From positions 53,542,555-53,606,554 of the forward strand of contig JBCNJP010000025.1 in the NCBI GenBank assembly GCA_039602395.1: a DNA stretch of 64,000 nt. Direction: 5' to 3'. Shown here in pieces: positions 54,123 through 64,000 of the stretch. A program made the position numbers and the translations under genes. Source of the DNA: Deinandra increscens subsp. villosa. Taxonomy: Eukaryota > Streptophyta > Magnoliopsida > Asterales > Asteraceae. Below the pieces are notes generated by a model that saw only the letters and a list, made by a program, of their open reading frames with translations, did no database searches and was not told where the DNA came from. How positions within the stretch are numbered: position 1 is the first letter of the stretch; every line of letters starts with the position of its first letter.

Positions 54123-55038
54123 AATTGATGTGGTAAGTGTTAAAGGCTAGTATATAAGCCAAGAATTGATCAATGTATGACACGTCGAAAGGTAATAGAT
54201 GGAATGATGTAATCCTAAAAAGGATTATGGGATGGTATAAATGGATTTTAGAGTCATAGGAACCATCCAATACAAATGTACTACATTATCGAATGTGAAA
54301 TGTAAAAGGCAAGTGATATGCTAAACACTTGCAAATATTGTTACACTGCTAAATATGTGTAGGTACAGTAAGACTGTGCAAGGATACAACTAGCAGGAAA
54401 GCCGCGGGACGGGAATCCAAATATGATTATCGTCAAGGTAAGCATGAGCAAGAAAGCTATATCCGCAGATTGTGATGACACTAAGGTACGGATGTTATTA
54501 CGTTAACGTTTGAACCTCTTACGGGGAGGATGATTATTTAAAATTTTTATTTTGATCAATAAGGTTATGACAATGGTCATTAGAAACTTGACCCTAAACG
54601 ACACGTGGGGTTATAAACTGTGAACTCCTAAACGCGTTAAGGGGGTAAGATAATGGATACCAAAGAGTTATTATGCTAGTACTACTCTACAGGGTGAGTA
54701 AAAAGCAGGAAATGAAATTTTTGTATGATGACTAATTCAGAGTTGATAAATGTAACAACTCAGACCGTTTGGTCAAGTTCCCGGGATTACAAGGGACATA
54801 GAGAATGACCATAAATGGCCAAAAAATGCGGACATTAAGTGGTGCGTAACGAAGGTTAAATAGAAATGGTGACATAGTAGATACATATTTATATGTTGGC
54901 CTAAATATATACAAAGTGATTTATAAGGGTAACCATTGAATATAAGGTTACTGGTTCAACCGCAGTCTTTATAAAGGCTCGGGTAATGTCTTTAGGTGAC
55001 TAAGACTTGGGATAGGTTTCGGGAACGAAACCTTCTTT

Positions 55039-55050
55039 AAGGGGGGTAGA
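55039..55050 (+). other. Polypurine tract of the 10.4-kb element
   Basis: AAGGGGGGTAGA two bases before the LTR start TGTAACATCCCG. Confidence 0.85.
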
Positions 55051-55052
55051 TT

Positions 55053-58000
55053 TGTAACATCCCGAAACCGAACGAATATTTTATTTGTAAATAAATAAGA
55101 CGGGATGTTAGTCCATGACTTAACCCGTTATGAACATGAGGGGGGGGGGGGGGGGTTAAAGGATAAGTTGGATAAAATGAGATTTATTCTAAATAAATCT
55201 CAAAGTTATGAGTGGAATTGTAACATCTCGGTTTTCTTTTAAATCAGGTATATCTGTTAAATAACATGGAACATTAAAACCCCTAACTTTGTTATATTTA
55301 TGTGTTATGTGAAACCACATGGGCTTATTTTACAAAATAGGACATTGTTGTTTAAAAATTGAATATTGGAAGGTTAAGGGGCCAAAATTGTAATTACACT
55401 AAAGTGTAATAAACAAAAGAAGAGGAGAGAGGGCTGGAGATCGATGTCTCCTCCCCCTGTGCGACTTCACCCTCTCAAACCCTCTAACCGACCCGAAAAT
55501 TCTGCACAAAGATGTATGGGGCTGCGATTTTCATGTACAAACTTGGAATTAGAAGTGTTGAATCAACTCCTAAACTCATCATTGGATCAAGTCTGTAAAA
55601 CCTCCATGAGTTGCATGTGTAGGTCTCGAAAAATTGGATCATAAATCTACAAATTTTTGATGTATTATGAATTGTATTATGTTAGGAACATTATTTGTTG
55701 TATAAATTTCTAGTGTGATTAGCAATTGGTGAAGTAATCACCAAATTCTCTTACTTGAACCCCCCATGCTAGATGAATACTTATGGGAGTTGTGAAATTG
55801 GTTCTATCAACTAAATTCTAGCATGATTATGATGTTATATGATGAAATGATGATAGGTTGGTGATGAATTTCACCAAATCTATGTTTAATGGCTAAATGG
55901 GGGTTCAAGGAATTGGGTTATGTGTGTGCATACATGTATGCACACAAGGTGTTTGATAAAATGTCTAAGTGAGTTTTAATGAAAGCAAAGCAAACTTGCC
56001 GTGAGTAAAAATCAGTTTTAGTGCTGTTTTAAAAAATTCGTAGTAAATTACTCGAGCATCCAATAAGGATGTGGCTTATATGGTTGGAAAGGTCTTTGAG
56101 ACGACTTCAACTCACTTTTATAAATCTGAAGTTGATTCGGTAATTAAGTGGGTTAAAAAAAATGAATTTCGCAGCTATGCAGATTACTCAGCATGCTGTT
56201 TGGAAAAAAATAAAGTTGCGGTCATGTTTTTAAAAAACATTGTATAAAATCATAGAAAAATCGTTAGAAGGTGTACCATATATGCCTGGAAAGGTATTTA
56301 AGTCTTCTACGTTCCATGTTTGAACATGGAATGTTGGAAAATTTTATAAAATGGTCAAAATGGGATGTTACTTCAGCATTGCTGAAAAATGCTGCACAAT
56401 AATTTATGTTTCTAAAAGCAAGTAAGAGCGAACAAGTTGAATTGCTTGTATATTGATAAATTGTGATATAAACCTAATATGGGTGATAACCTTAGTAGGT
56501 GACCAAGTGGAAGGAGCAAAAGGAAACCGGGTAGGAATGGTTAAAGCTCTCGAGGTAACATCTATGTTATGTTACACATTTTAATAACGACTCATATTTG
56601 CTACAATGATATAAAATGCACGGTGTTTAGAAATGTGATAGACATGGCATGCTTGGAAGGTCAGCGGAAAGAGCTAGAACAACGGGAAAAGAGCTGGGAG
56701 TTCGGCTAAGGGATGGCAAGCCATATAATGGCGGATAAGTACAAGTCAAACAATTAGAGTTAAGCTCTAAGTATGTAATGAGTATAGAATCAATACTTAA
56801 CTAAATGGTTCATAGGAACCAAGGTTATATGAATATATATGACATTAGCTGTAAATGAATCGTAAGATTCATGCTAATGGGTTAAACGGGTCAAATGATT
56901 CTAAAGGAATCATGAATATATAACATTAGCGGCAAAATGAATCGTAAGATTCACGCTAATTGGTTAAACGGGTTAAAAGATTCATAGTATTGAGTTAAAG
57001 AATAATATTTACTAATTGATTCTTAGGAACCATAATAATGGCCAAATGTTATTGTTAGCTAAGCGGTTCATAGGGATCATAACCATATGCTAATAAGTAA
57101 ATTGACAAGGGCTTACAGGAACCAAATGCATATGTAACATCATTTATGTTACAAGTATTAATTATGTAAAATGTGTAATTACATACAAATGGAATAAACC
57201 ATGAGCTAAATGGGTGACGAATGGTTCTAGGAACCATGAAGCCTAATGCCAAAAGGTTCTCCAATGACCAAATTTGACCATAAGCAAGATTCGGATGAAA
57301 CATACAATGAATGACAAGTTGCAATGGGCGGAAATGAGGTTTAGAACCTATGCCATGTAACAAATAAAGGAGGATCATAAATGGTTATAGAACCTAGATC
57401 CAAAATGCTAAAATTTTGGTCGAATAAGGAATTGGGAGACACCAAAGGCAAGGACCCGCCTTAACGGGTCAAATGGGTACAATAACCCAAAAATGGTTGA
57501 ATGAATAGATAGTGACTCACTAAAGGATTTATAATGCATAAAAAGGTTGTCACATGAGTTTAGGATTATAATCCTTTAAAACTGTGTTATGTCTTATTGT
57601 AAAAAGCACATGAAGTGCATAGAACCCTTGTAGGTTTAAATGATATAATTAGCTTATGGAATTGAATCTTCTATACATGTTTGCCAATGGGTTATGCTAA
57701 GTTAGCTTGCAATAAGGATAGGTCATTGGCAATAAAGCAATGGGTGTCCTAATGGGTCAACGGGTTGGTTGAACCCACAAAAGCAAAGATGAATTCGATT
57801 TGTATAAGGTATGTTACTATGCATAAAAACATGGTAAACACTTGAAAAATGGTGGAATACCAATTGGTAAGAATCTGGTGCAAAGACAGGGCAAAGAGGC
57901 CAAAATTTGGCTAAGTATGGGACTGGTCGAAATTGGCCAGATCCCTGGAAGAATGGGTCCAAGCGTATCGCTTGGAGCATGTATTGAGGTAGTCGATACA

Positions 58001-58336
58001 CATGAAGTTCCAAGCGTATCGCTTGGAAATAGAGTCATCCTAAGCGATACGCTTGGGGACCCAATATAGATTTTAATTGTTTTATTCATTGTTTAATATT
58101 ATTTACCCATGGTTATGCAATAGAAACTCACTATTGAAAGTGAGTACATTGCAGGTAAGGCGAAAGCTTGAAGGGACGCTCTTCAAGTGCTAAAGAACCG
58201 ATCACATGAAGAATGAACAAATAGTTTCGCGTTTTGGGTTTAGGGAAGTTTGGTAAAAGTTGATGAACAATCCTTGGATATCAATCTTATAAAGAAAATG
58301 GTTAAGTTTGACGTCAAATTGTACACGGGTGTTACA
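55053..58336 (+). repeat. 3' LTR of the 10.4-kb element
   Basis: Same layout as the 5' LTR, with hairpins at 56806-57237 and palindromes at 57959-58057. It differs by an extra segment of about 60 bp (56649-56715) and lacks about 100 bp near 58290 that the 5' LTR has at about 51145-51245. Confidence 0.93.
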
Positions 58337-58341
58337 ACCTC

Positions 58342-59442
58342 CTTTCCCACCGATCATCGCCGCCAGCCATGCACCACCTAAGTCGCTTCCACCAACCACC
58401 ACCCCCTATTGACTTCCACCCGTGACCCACCTTCGATTTAGTCACCCACCTCCATCTCCGACTACCACCACAGGAGCTACACCCCATCTCCATAGCCATT
58501 CAACCACCACCACATATCTCACCTAAACAACCCTCCATTTCCACCCACGTACACCATTACAACCACTGCCACCACAACCAACAATAGCCACACATAACCC
58601 TCACCCGCCACCTGTGAGCTCGCCGGAGTCCATCACTAGTAACCACCACCGACTTCATATACAATTCTTGTAGTTCAATCACGATTCCAGGTATGCCTTT
58701 TACTTTCTATCATCATCTTTTTCTCATGTACATTTTCTATTTAATGTGATTCTTTGTTGATTGAAATGTGGAGATAACTGTCGAATTACATAATATGTGT
58801 TAAATTTTAAGAGTGTACCACTTACTTGATTTGAGTTTGAAGTTTACTAATATGATATTGAGTTATTTTTTTCTTATACTGATTAGTTAATCCTCTTGCT
58901 GATATTGAATGGTAAATTGGTATGAAAATGTTGTTTTGGTTTTAAAGTTTATGGTAAAAGGGTGGCGTTTGATGAGTTTAGGGCTGGATTGACACAGGGT
59001 GTTCTATGCAATTTGAATTTGATGTGTTTTACTTGAAAAATAAAATAGATACTTGATGTTCACTAGAGTATCATTTGGTTGCTAATGATTTGGTTTGATT
59101 TAGGCTAGTTGATATTCTATGATTGAATCTGGCTGGGATCATTTCTAAGATGGGTTAGATGGGTTTGGCTGTCAACTGTCTATAGATGGGTAAACATTGG
59201 TCAAAATTGTCAAGTTTTTGAAGAAAAACTGGTTTGCACGATAAACAAATTGGTCATGCCCAATTTTTTTTATTTTCTTTCTTTTTCTTTTTATTTAGTT
59301 AGGATATTTTATTTTCAGTTTTGTTTCTGGAATTCATTTTCTTTTATTTAAAAATATAAAAAATAATAAAATTCAATAATAAAAAAATAGTTGGTGATTA
59401 TTATTGTTTGGATTTTACTGTTAATATGTGCTTTCAAGTATG
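58342..59442. other. CCACC-rich stretch and AT-rich continuation
   Basis: 58342-58660 is low-complexity CCACC/CATCTCC DNA on the plus strand with a donor-like CCAGGTATG at about 58687, reminiscent of a leader exon. 58700-59440 is AT-rich with nothing recognisable. Confidence 0.45.
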
Positions 59443-59945
59443 GATGCTTCTGTAAGTGGGTTGAAGAGGAAGCGAAAGATGAAAGTTTATCACAACTGGC
59501 CGGCCATTCAATATCTAGCCACCGAGGTGCTACCAGATTACACGGTGAAGCCGCCACCTGTTGCGGACCGCTGCCTAGAGGATCATATCATGGTTACATT
59601 TTCAGGGTTAGTATGAGGTAGACATGTGTGAGATACTCGTTGATCTGGCCCTGCTCCAGCACAAAACAATTGATTGGGCCTTGATGGACACGTTGGGAGC
59701 GAGGGCCAGACTGGAGGAGCGTTAGATGGCCGCTGATGGAGGGTCATAGCCTGTGAGGGGACGCAGTACCTGAAGCTTATGAATGAGTTTCACGCCACAT
59801 GGAAATGTAACCCGAAGGAGTTTGCTTCGCCGGTGACTGTTTAATTTGCGTAATGGAAACAACTATTCAAGATGAGTATATAGCAGCTTGCTGTGGGTCT
59901 AGGTTTTATACTGCTGACGACGTTGCTACTGATGGGTTTAGAGGG
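59443..59945 (+). pseudogene. Unidentified degenerate coding fragment
   Basis: Plus-strand frames read in succession: from 59443 MDASVSGLKRKRKMKVYHNW then PAIQYLATEVLPDY; from about 59615 DMCEILVDLALLQHKTIDWA; from about 59760 GTQYLKLMNEFHATWKCNPK; from about 59855 METTIQDEYIAACCG. Stops and frame changes separate them. It looks like one decayed ORF of a mobile element, but I cannot assign a family. It stops at the LTR start 59952. Confidence 0.5.
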
Positions 59946-59951
59946 AGTATG

Positions 59952-62900
59952 TGTCACACCCCGAAAATGGCGAAACGTGAGCATGCGATTGATTAGCATC
60001 ATGGTCATGGTTATGAATGATTGACATCTAAATAAACATTTATTTAAACCATTTTTCTTTCGAAAGCATAAGTCTTAAACATTTAAACGGTGGTAACGGA
60101 AAGTAGTAGTGGTGAATACAAGTTCAAGTTTCAAAAGACATAGTCATGAGATTTATAAACATAACAACCCTAAGGTGTAATGCATCTAAATCTCCAAAAT
60201 GAAATGCATGAACACTCGGCAAGCAGACCATGATATGAATAAGCAGGATCTATGCTGAAAGTCATTGAATTGCATCCTTAATTACCTGAGAATTCAAGAA
60301 TTTAAAAAGATTCAACAAAATTGTTGGTGAGCTCACAGGTATAAGACACATGAAAATGTTTCTTACAATGTTTGAAAATGATTGACTGTCATGATATTAT
60401 ATAGTTCATTACTGTGGTTGTAAAGATTAAGCATGAACCTTGAATTCAAAACTAACAGTTTACACACTCCTGGTATTCTTCCCCAAGAACACTGAATGAC
60501 CAGAATAACTAATGTACCCCTTGACTATAACTGTGGAGTCATGATTGGAGCGGCCAAGTCAGGGCAGGGTTGTCAACCCAAATAGATCTACTCGCAAGAT
60601 ATCGTTTCAAATGAACTAATTGAATTCAATTAATAGCGGTAATTTAGGCATATAACATGAATCAACATAAATACACAGATTAGGGAAAGGAAAAGAACAT
60701 AAAATCAGTACATGTTATAGTTATCATAATATCAGACAAAATGATTTAGAATTGGCATTCATTGAATTCTCCCCCAAGTTTAGAAAACAGAAATGTAAAA
60801 AGGGACCGTGAAAACTCACTTGATATGCAGATGGACAGACATATATGAATTTGAACGTAGCCTAGCAAACTTCTATAAGGTAATGTTATGACGTAGTTGG
60901 GTTTAGCTAATTTGGGTTAGTGAATACGTCACCCAATGTTCGATGCTAAGTCTTGACAGTTATTACCCGATGATATTGATGGAAATCTCAAGTTATTATT
61001 TATTGGAAAAACAAATAATATTAAGTTGTGGAAGATAATTATTTATTTGAATAAATAAATAATATTTGGTTTTTCGTGTGTAGAAAATATTATATTGAAT
61101 AATATATTTATCTTTATGAAATGGCACGAAAAGTGTAAATATTCAATTATATCAAATATTTATAAGGTTTTGAACCCTTCAAAATAATTAAATAAAGACT
61201 TTCATCTATCATGGTTTTAACACGCGTATTCTACCGCGCGTCAATACACGGTATTTGTCGCGTTCTAAGGAAAGAAATTTTGATACTTGAAAATATGTCC
61301 ATTTGTATGAAGAAATGTTTCCAAAAATATATGAAGTTATATTTTGGTAAAATTAAGTGTCGGTTCGTCCGGTTGTTAGCCGGGTTTACCGGTTTGACCG
61401 ATATGACTCGTTTTACGAAGTTTTAAGTTTCCTAAACACTTAGAAAATGTCTATAGACCTGTTTTGATGTGTTTTAGGGTTTTAAGTTGCCAAGTGTGCT
61501 GGTGGGAGTTTAACTTCTAAAAATCAGTGTTTTTTGAGTTATCGAAAGTCATAGTTTTGTCCGAATTGCTTTTAAAACATTATTTCCCATTTTTGAACTT
61601 CATGAAACATTTTTATTTATAAAAAAGAGTGTGTTCTAAGTTCTGGACCAGATCTTAAATTTGTTCAAAAATATTAAATATTTTAGTTTAAAAAGTAACG
61701 TTACGGGTTCCGATTATTCCGTTTTTAATCGTTTAACAATTCGGGTCAAAATGTGACTTTAAAATTTGTTTAGGCAACTTGCGAACACATGTTTATTAGG
61801 TCTAAACTCATCATAAAGTTTTTCATATTTATTTTTACTAAAAACCCACATGTTATGATTTTTAAGTCGTAAAAATCATTTATTGGAATATACTTTTGTG
61901 TTTAGTTTTCATTTAACAAAGTAGCATTTTGTTTTCATAGAATTACTATTGTTATTTTATTTTTGTCAAAATACTAAACAAATGATAATTTATAGAATTT
62001 TATGTGAACTTTTTACAATACATATTTTAAGACACACATTATAAGTGTCATGTTTGTCAATCTTTAGCAATATGCATATATTTTATAAAAATATGACTTT
62101 AGGCTAGTTAACATGACTTATTTCACTAAAACATACATACTAGTATATTAAGAAGTCCACGGTGGTTAATGATTTTGAAATATTTTCTATAACATAATGT
62201 TATTAATGTAACAACATAAACATAATGTTCATCATTTTTCCAAAACCATAAGTATGTCAAGTTTCTAGTTCCATCAAAGTGTATGCTAACCTACTAACAA
62301 CTTAGATTGCTAGCATATCATCAAACAAAGACATCAAGACTTGAATCATGAACATGATCTTGTGACATAATATAGATGTAATCATGAAATGGAACACAAG
62401 AAAGGTTAGATTCTCACTAAAGCTTTATCCGGATCGGTTACGACTTTGATGGGTGTTGATTTTAGCTTCCGGTTTATCCCCTAACCCACCCTTGAATCTT
62501 GATTATGGAAGTGAAGTGATGAAGGAAAGAAGAAATGATCATGATCATGATGAGGAAACAAAAGGATTAGTAAGGTAGAATGAATGATCATAAATAAATG
62601 ATGAGAAATGGAGATGATTATTGAATTACCTTGTAATTAGATGAAAACTAGAAGTGATTAGGAGCTTGGAATGTGATTATGATGATGGAAAGTGGAGGTG
62701 GCGGTGGGGTTTTAAGAGAGCCGAGAGATATAGGAGAGAAAGTGAGAAAGAGTGTTTGTGTTCTTGAATGTGATTAAGTGTGAAATAAGGTATAGGTTAG
62801 TATATATGATGGTTAAGTGGGTTTGGTTTCATGGTTTAATAACCGAATGGGAAGGGGTGTTCGGTTTGCTTGGCTATAGTTCAAACCACACAAGAGCACA

Positions 62901-64000
62901 AGGGGAATGAGGCTTGAGTTTTGTAGTCTAAATGTTCTAACCATGGAGTGTCTAGAGGTGCCCCTAGGGTTGGTTTTGGCTAGAAAAAGAGGGGGAACAT
63001 GTGTTGGGAAACTAAGGACTAATGGTTATTAACCATGAGATCAAGATTTTGGTGTACTTTCCCAACCATTTTGTCCCATATCTTGACTACAAGTAGGGGA
63101 ATCTAGGGAGCAATTCTTGTATTAGGCATGTGTGTTATTATCATTAAATCAAATGGAGGCTTAGGGAGTTTGGTTAAAACCGAACTAGGAAAGAAGAGGA
63201 GAAAGAAAGGGTGAACCGGGAAAAAAGGAAAAAGAACAGAGAAAGAGGGAGGGTTCGAACTCGGGTCGGCCGAGAGAAAAGAAAAAGGGAAACGGGCTCG
63301 GTGGCCCAATCAGAAAAGAGAAAAAAGAAAAAGGTGGGCCGGGCCGAGCTGGGCCGGAAGGAAAAAAAGAAAATGGGCCAGGGGATGCGGGCCGGGAAAA
63401 GGAAAAAGAAAAGAATGGTCCGGTTGGCCCATTGGGCTCAGTGGGCCGATTCGGGTCTCGGGTCGGGTCGAGGTGAGTCCGGTTCGATCCAACGAGTCCA
63501 ATGAATATTCGTTGGGTCAAAACGATAAACGAATTGGAATTTGGTTTTGTCACGAGTTAGGACGATTTTATATAAATATATAAAACGGTTAAAATAAACG
63601 TTGTGTTTTATTTGAACGAACGGAATTTGAATGTCACATGTCTTGATGTTATGATGGTTCGTGTATGTTACTTTGATGTTTCTAGATTCGTTTGAAATAA
63701 GTTTGCTTGACATGAACGTTAATTGTTTTGAATCTTGGCGTTTAAATCCAAACGAATGTTTAGTCTATTTTATGAAAATAGAATATTGTTTTGAATAAAA
63801 TGACTAAGTTTCATGAATAAACGACTTGGTTTGAATGTGTTACGACATAATGCAATGTTTTGAATATATAAAATGAATATTTATATTTCTTATTATTAAA
63901 AGTAAAACTTCGTGAATGATTTCCAATACGGGTACAAATTGTCAGACCTAGTTTGTCTATGTTGGCACGCAAGTTTACCTAATCTAAATAAACTAAGCCT
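59952..64000 (-). repeat. Long LTR, minus strand, cut by window edge
   Basis: It begins on the plus strand with TGTCACACCCCGAAAATGG, i.e. a minus-strand LTR end ...CGGGGTGTGACA. On the minus strand, TATATACTAACC (about 62806-62795) is followed by a CT-rich leader with AACCCCACCGCCACC and a donor ACAAGGTAATT near 62630, the usual order of TATA, leader and donor in long gypsy LTRs. No primer site lies left of 59952, so it is a 3' or solo LTR. The possible target copy is GTATG (59947-59951). More than 4 kb is in view, with no reading frame of note. Confidence 0.65.
63180..63470 (-). promoter_or_regulatory. Purine-rich tract with TGGGCC motifs in the LTR U3
   Basis: About 290 bp of A/G-rich plus-strand sequence carries TGGGCC, GGCCCA or TGGGCT at about 63302, 63337, 63350, 63374, 63426, 63434 and 63442. 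It lies upstream of the minus-strand TATA (about 62800). TGGGCC/T is the plant site II element bound by TCP factors; function here is inference. Confidence 0.5.

Larger units (their letters stand above)
47945..58336 (+). mobile_element. 10.4-kb LARD-type LTR element with 3.3-kb LTRs, TSD ACCTC
   Basis: LTRs 47945-51288 (3,344 bp) and 55053-58336 (3,284 bp), ends TGTAACATCCCG and GGGTGTTACA. The primer site TGGTATCAGAGC is at 51292-51303 and the purine tract AAGGGGGGTAGA at 55039-55050. The TSD ACCTC is at 47940-47944 and 58337-58341. The 3.76-kb interior has no Gag or Pol, only tandem repeats, short hairpins and a MITE. The LTRs are highly similar apart from two indels, so the insertion is recent and mobilised in trans. 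Confidence 0.93.

Noticed and set aside
63211..63504. 97-codon Lys/Arg/Glu-rich plus-strand frame
   Set aside because: It is a translation of a purine-rich tract inside an LTR; no support as a protein.

Overview
This window is plant nuclear DNA: a heterochromatin-like block of nested transposable elements with no intact host gene, tRNA or rRNA that I can see. The retroelement types (Athila with an Asp-tRNA primer site, Tat-like Ty3/gypsy with an intron-bearing antisense ORF, gag-only copia, long-LTR non-autonomous elements starting TGTAACATCCCG) fit a eudicot. The style resembles Asteraceae, but that is an impression, not a proof. A run of exactly 500 N (11419-11918) is an assembly gap.

Layout. 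1-8790: two gag-only Ty1/copia copies in inverted orientation, tail to tail. 8791 to about 30500: an old minus-strand Tat-like Ty3/gypsy element. It holds 5' leader and gag (30500-28900), PR (about 26900-24150), RT/RNase H (24050-18150) and INT (18127-17616), plus a plus-strand antisense ORF now at 8822-11350. It was then hit repeatedly: a plus-strand Tat-like element (gap to 17615) in INT; a non-autonomous LTR element (19442-23313, TSD TCCTC) in RT; a 2.0-kb LTR element (24388-26429, TSD GGCCG) in PR, itself holding a 399-bp TRIM (24721-25119, TSD TGAAG); an Athila-family solo LTR (27196-28895, TSD GTAAT) in gag; and a hAT-type MITE (9972-10628, 8-bp TSD) in the antisense ORF. 30500-33434 is AT-rich with nothing recognisable. 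33661 to about 35090 is a broken copia gag with primer site and LTR.

35791-47630 is a non-autonomous Athila-like element: two LTRs of about 2 kb, primer site, a gag-like ORF and no pol. Its 3' LTR carries a 4.6-kb CACTA transposon (42565-47171, TSD GTT) containing exon-intron fragments of clathrin heavy chain and of an SNF7/VPS32 ESCRT-III gene, plus a fragment of a plant RT-associated nuclease-like ORF. 47945-58336 is a 10.4-kb element with LTRs of about 3.3 kb, no coding capacity and many short covarying hairpins. 59952-64000 is a long LTR on the minus strand cut by the window edge.

The points most worth a second look are: (1) the three-exon antisense ORF of the Tat element, whose predicted splicing closes at exactly 800 codons; (2) the Pack-CACTA with two membrane-trafficking gene fragments; (3) GNRA-capped hairpins with compensatory changes in the gag-only copia tails; (4) a covarying hairpin family in the 10.4-kb element; and (5) clusters of short perfect palindromes in three unrelated LTR families, lying just upstream of the TATA box in two of them.
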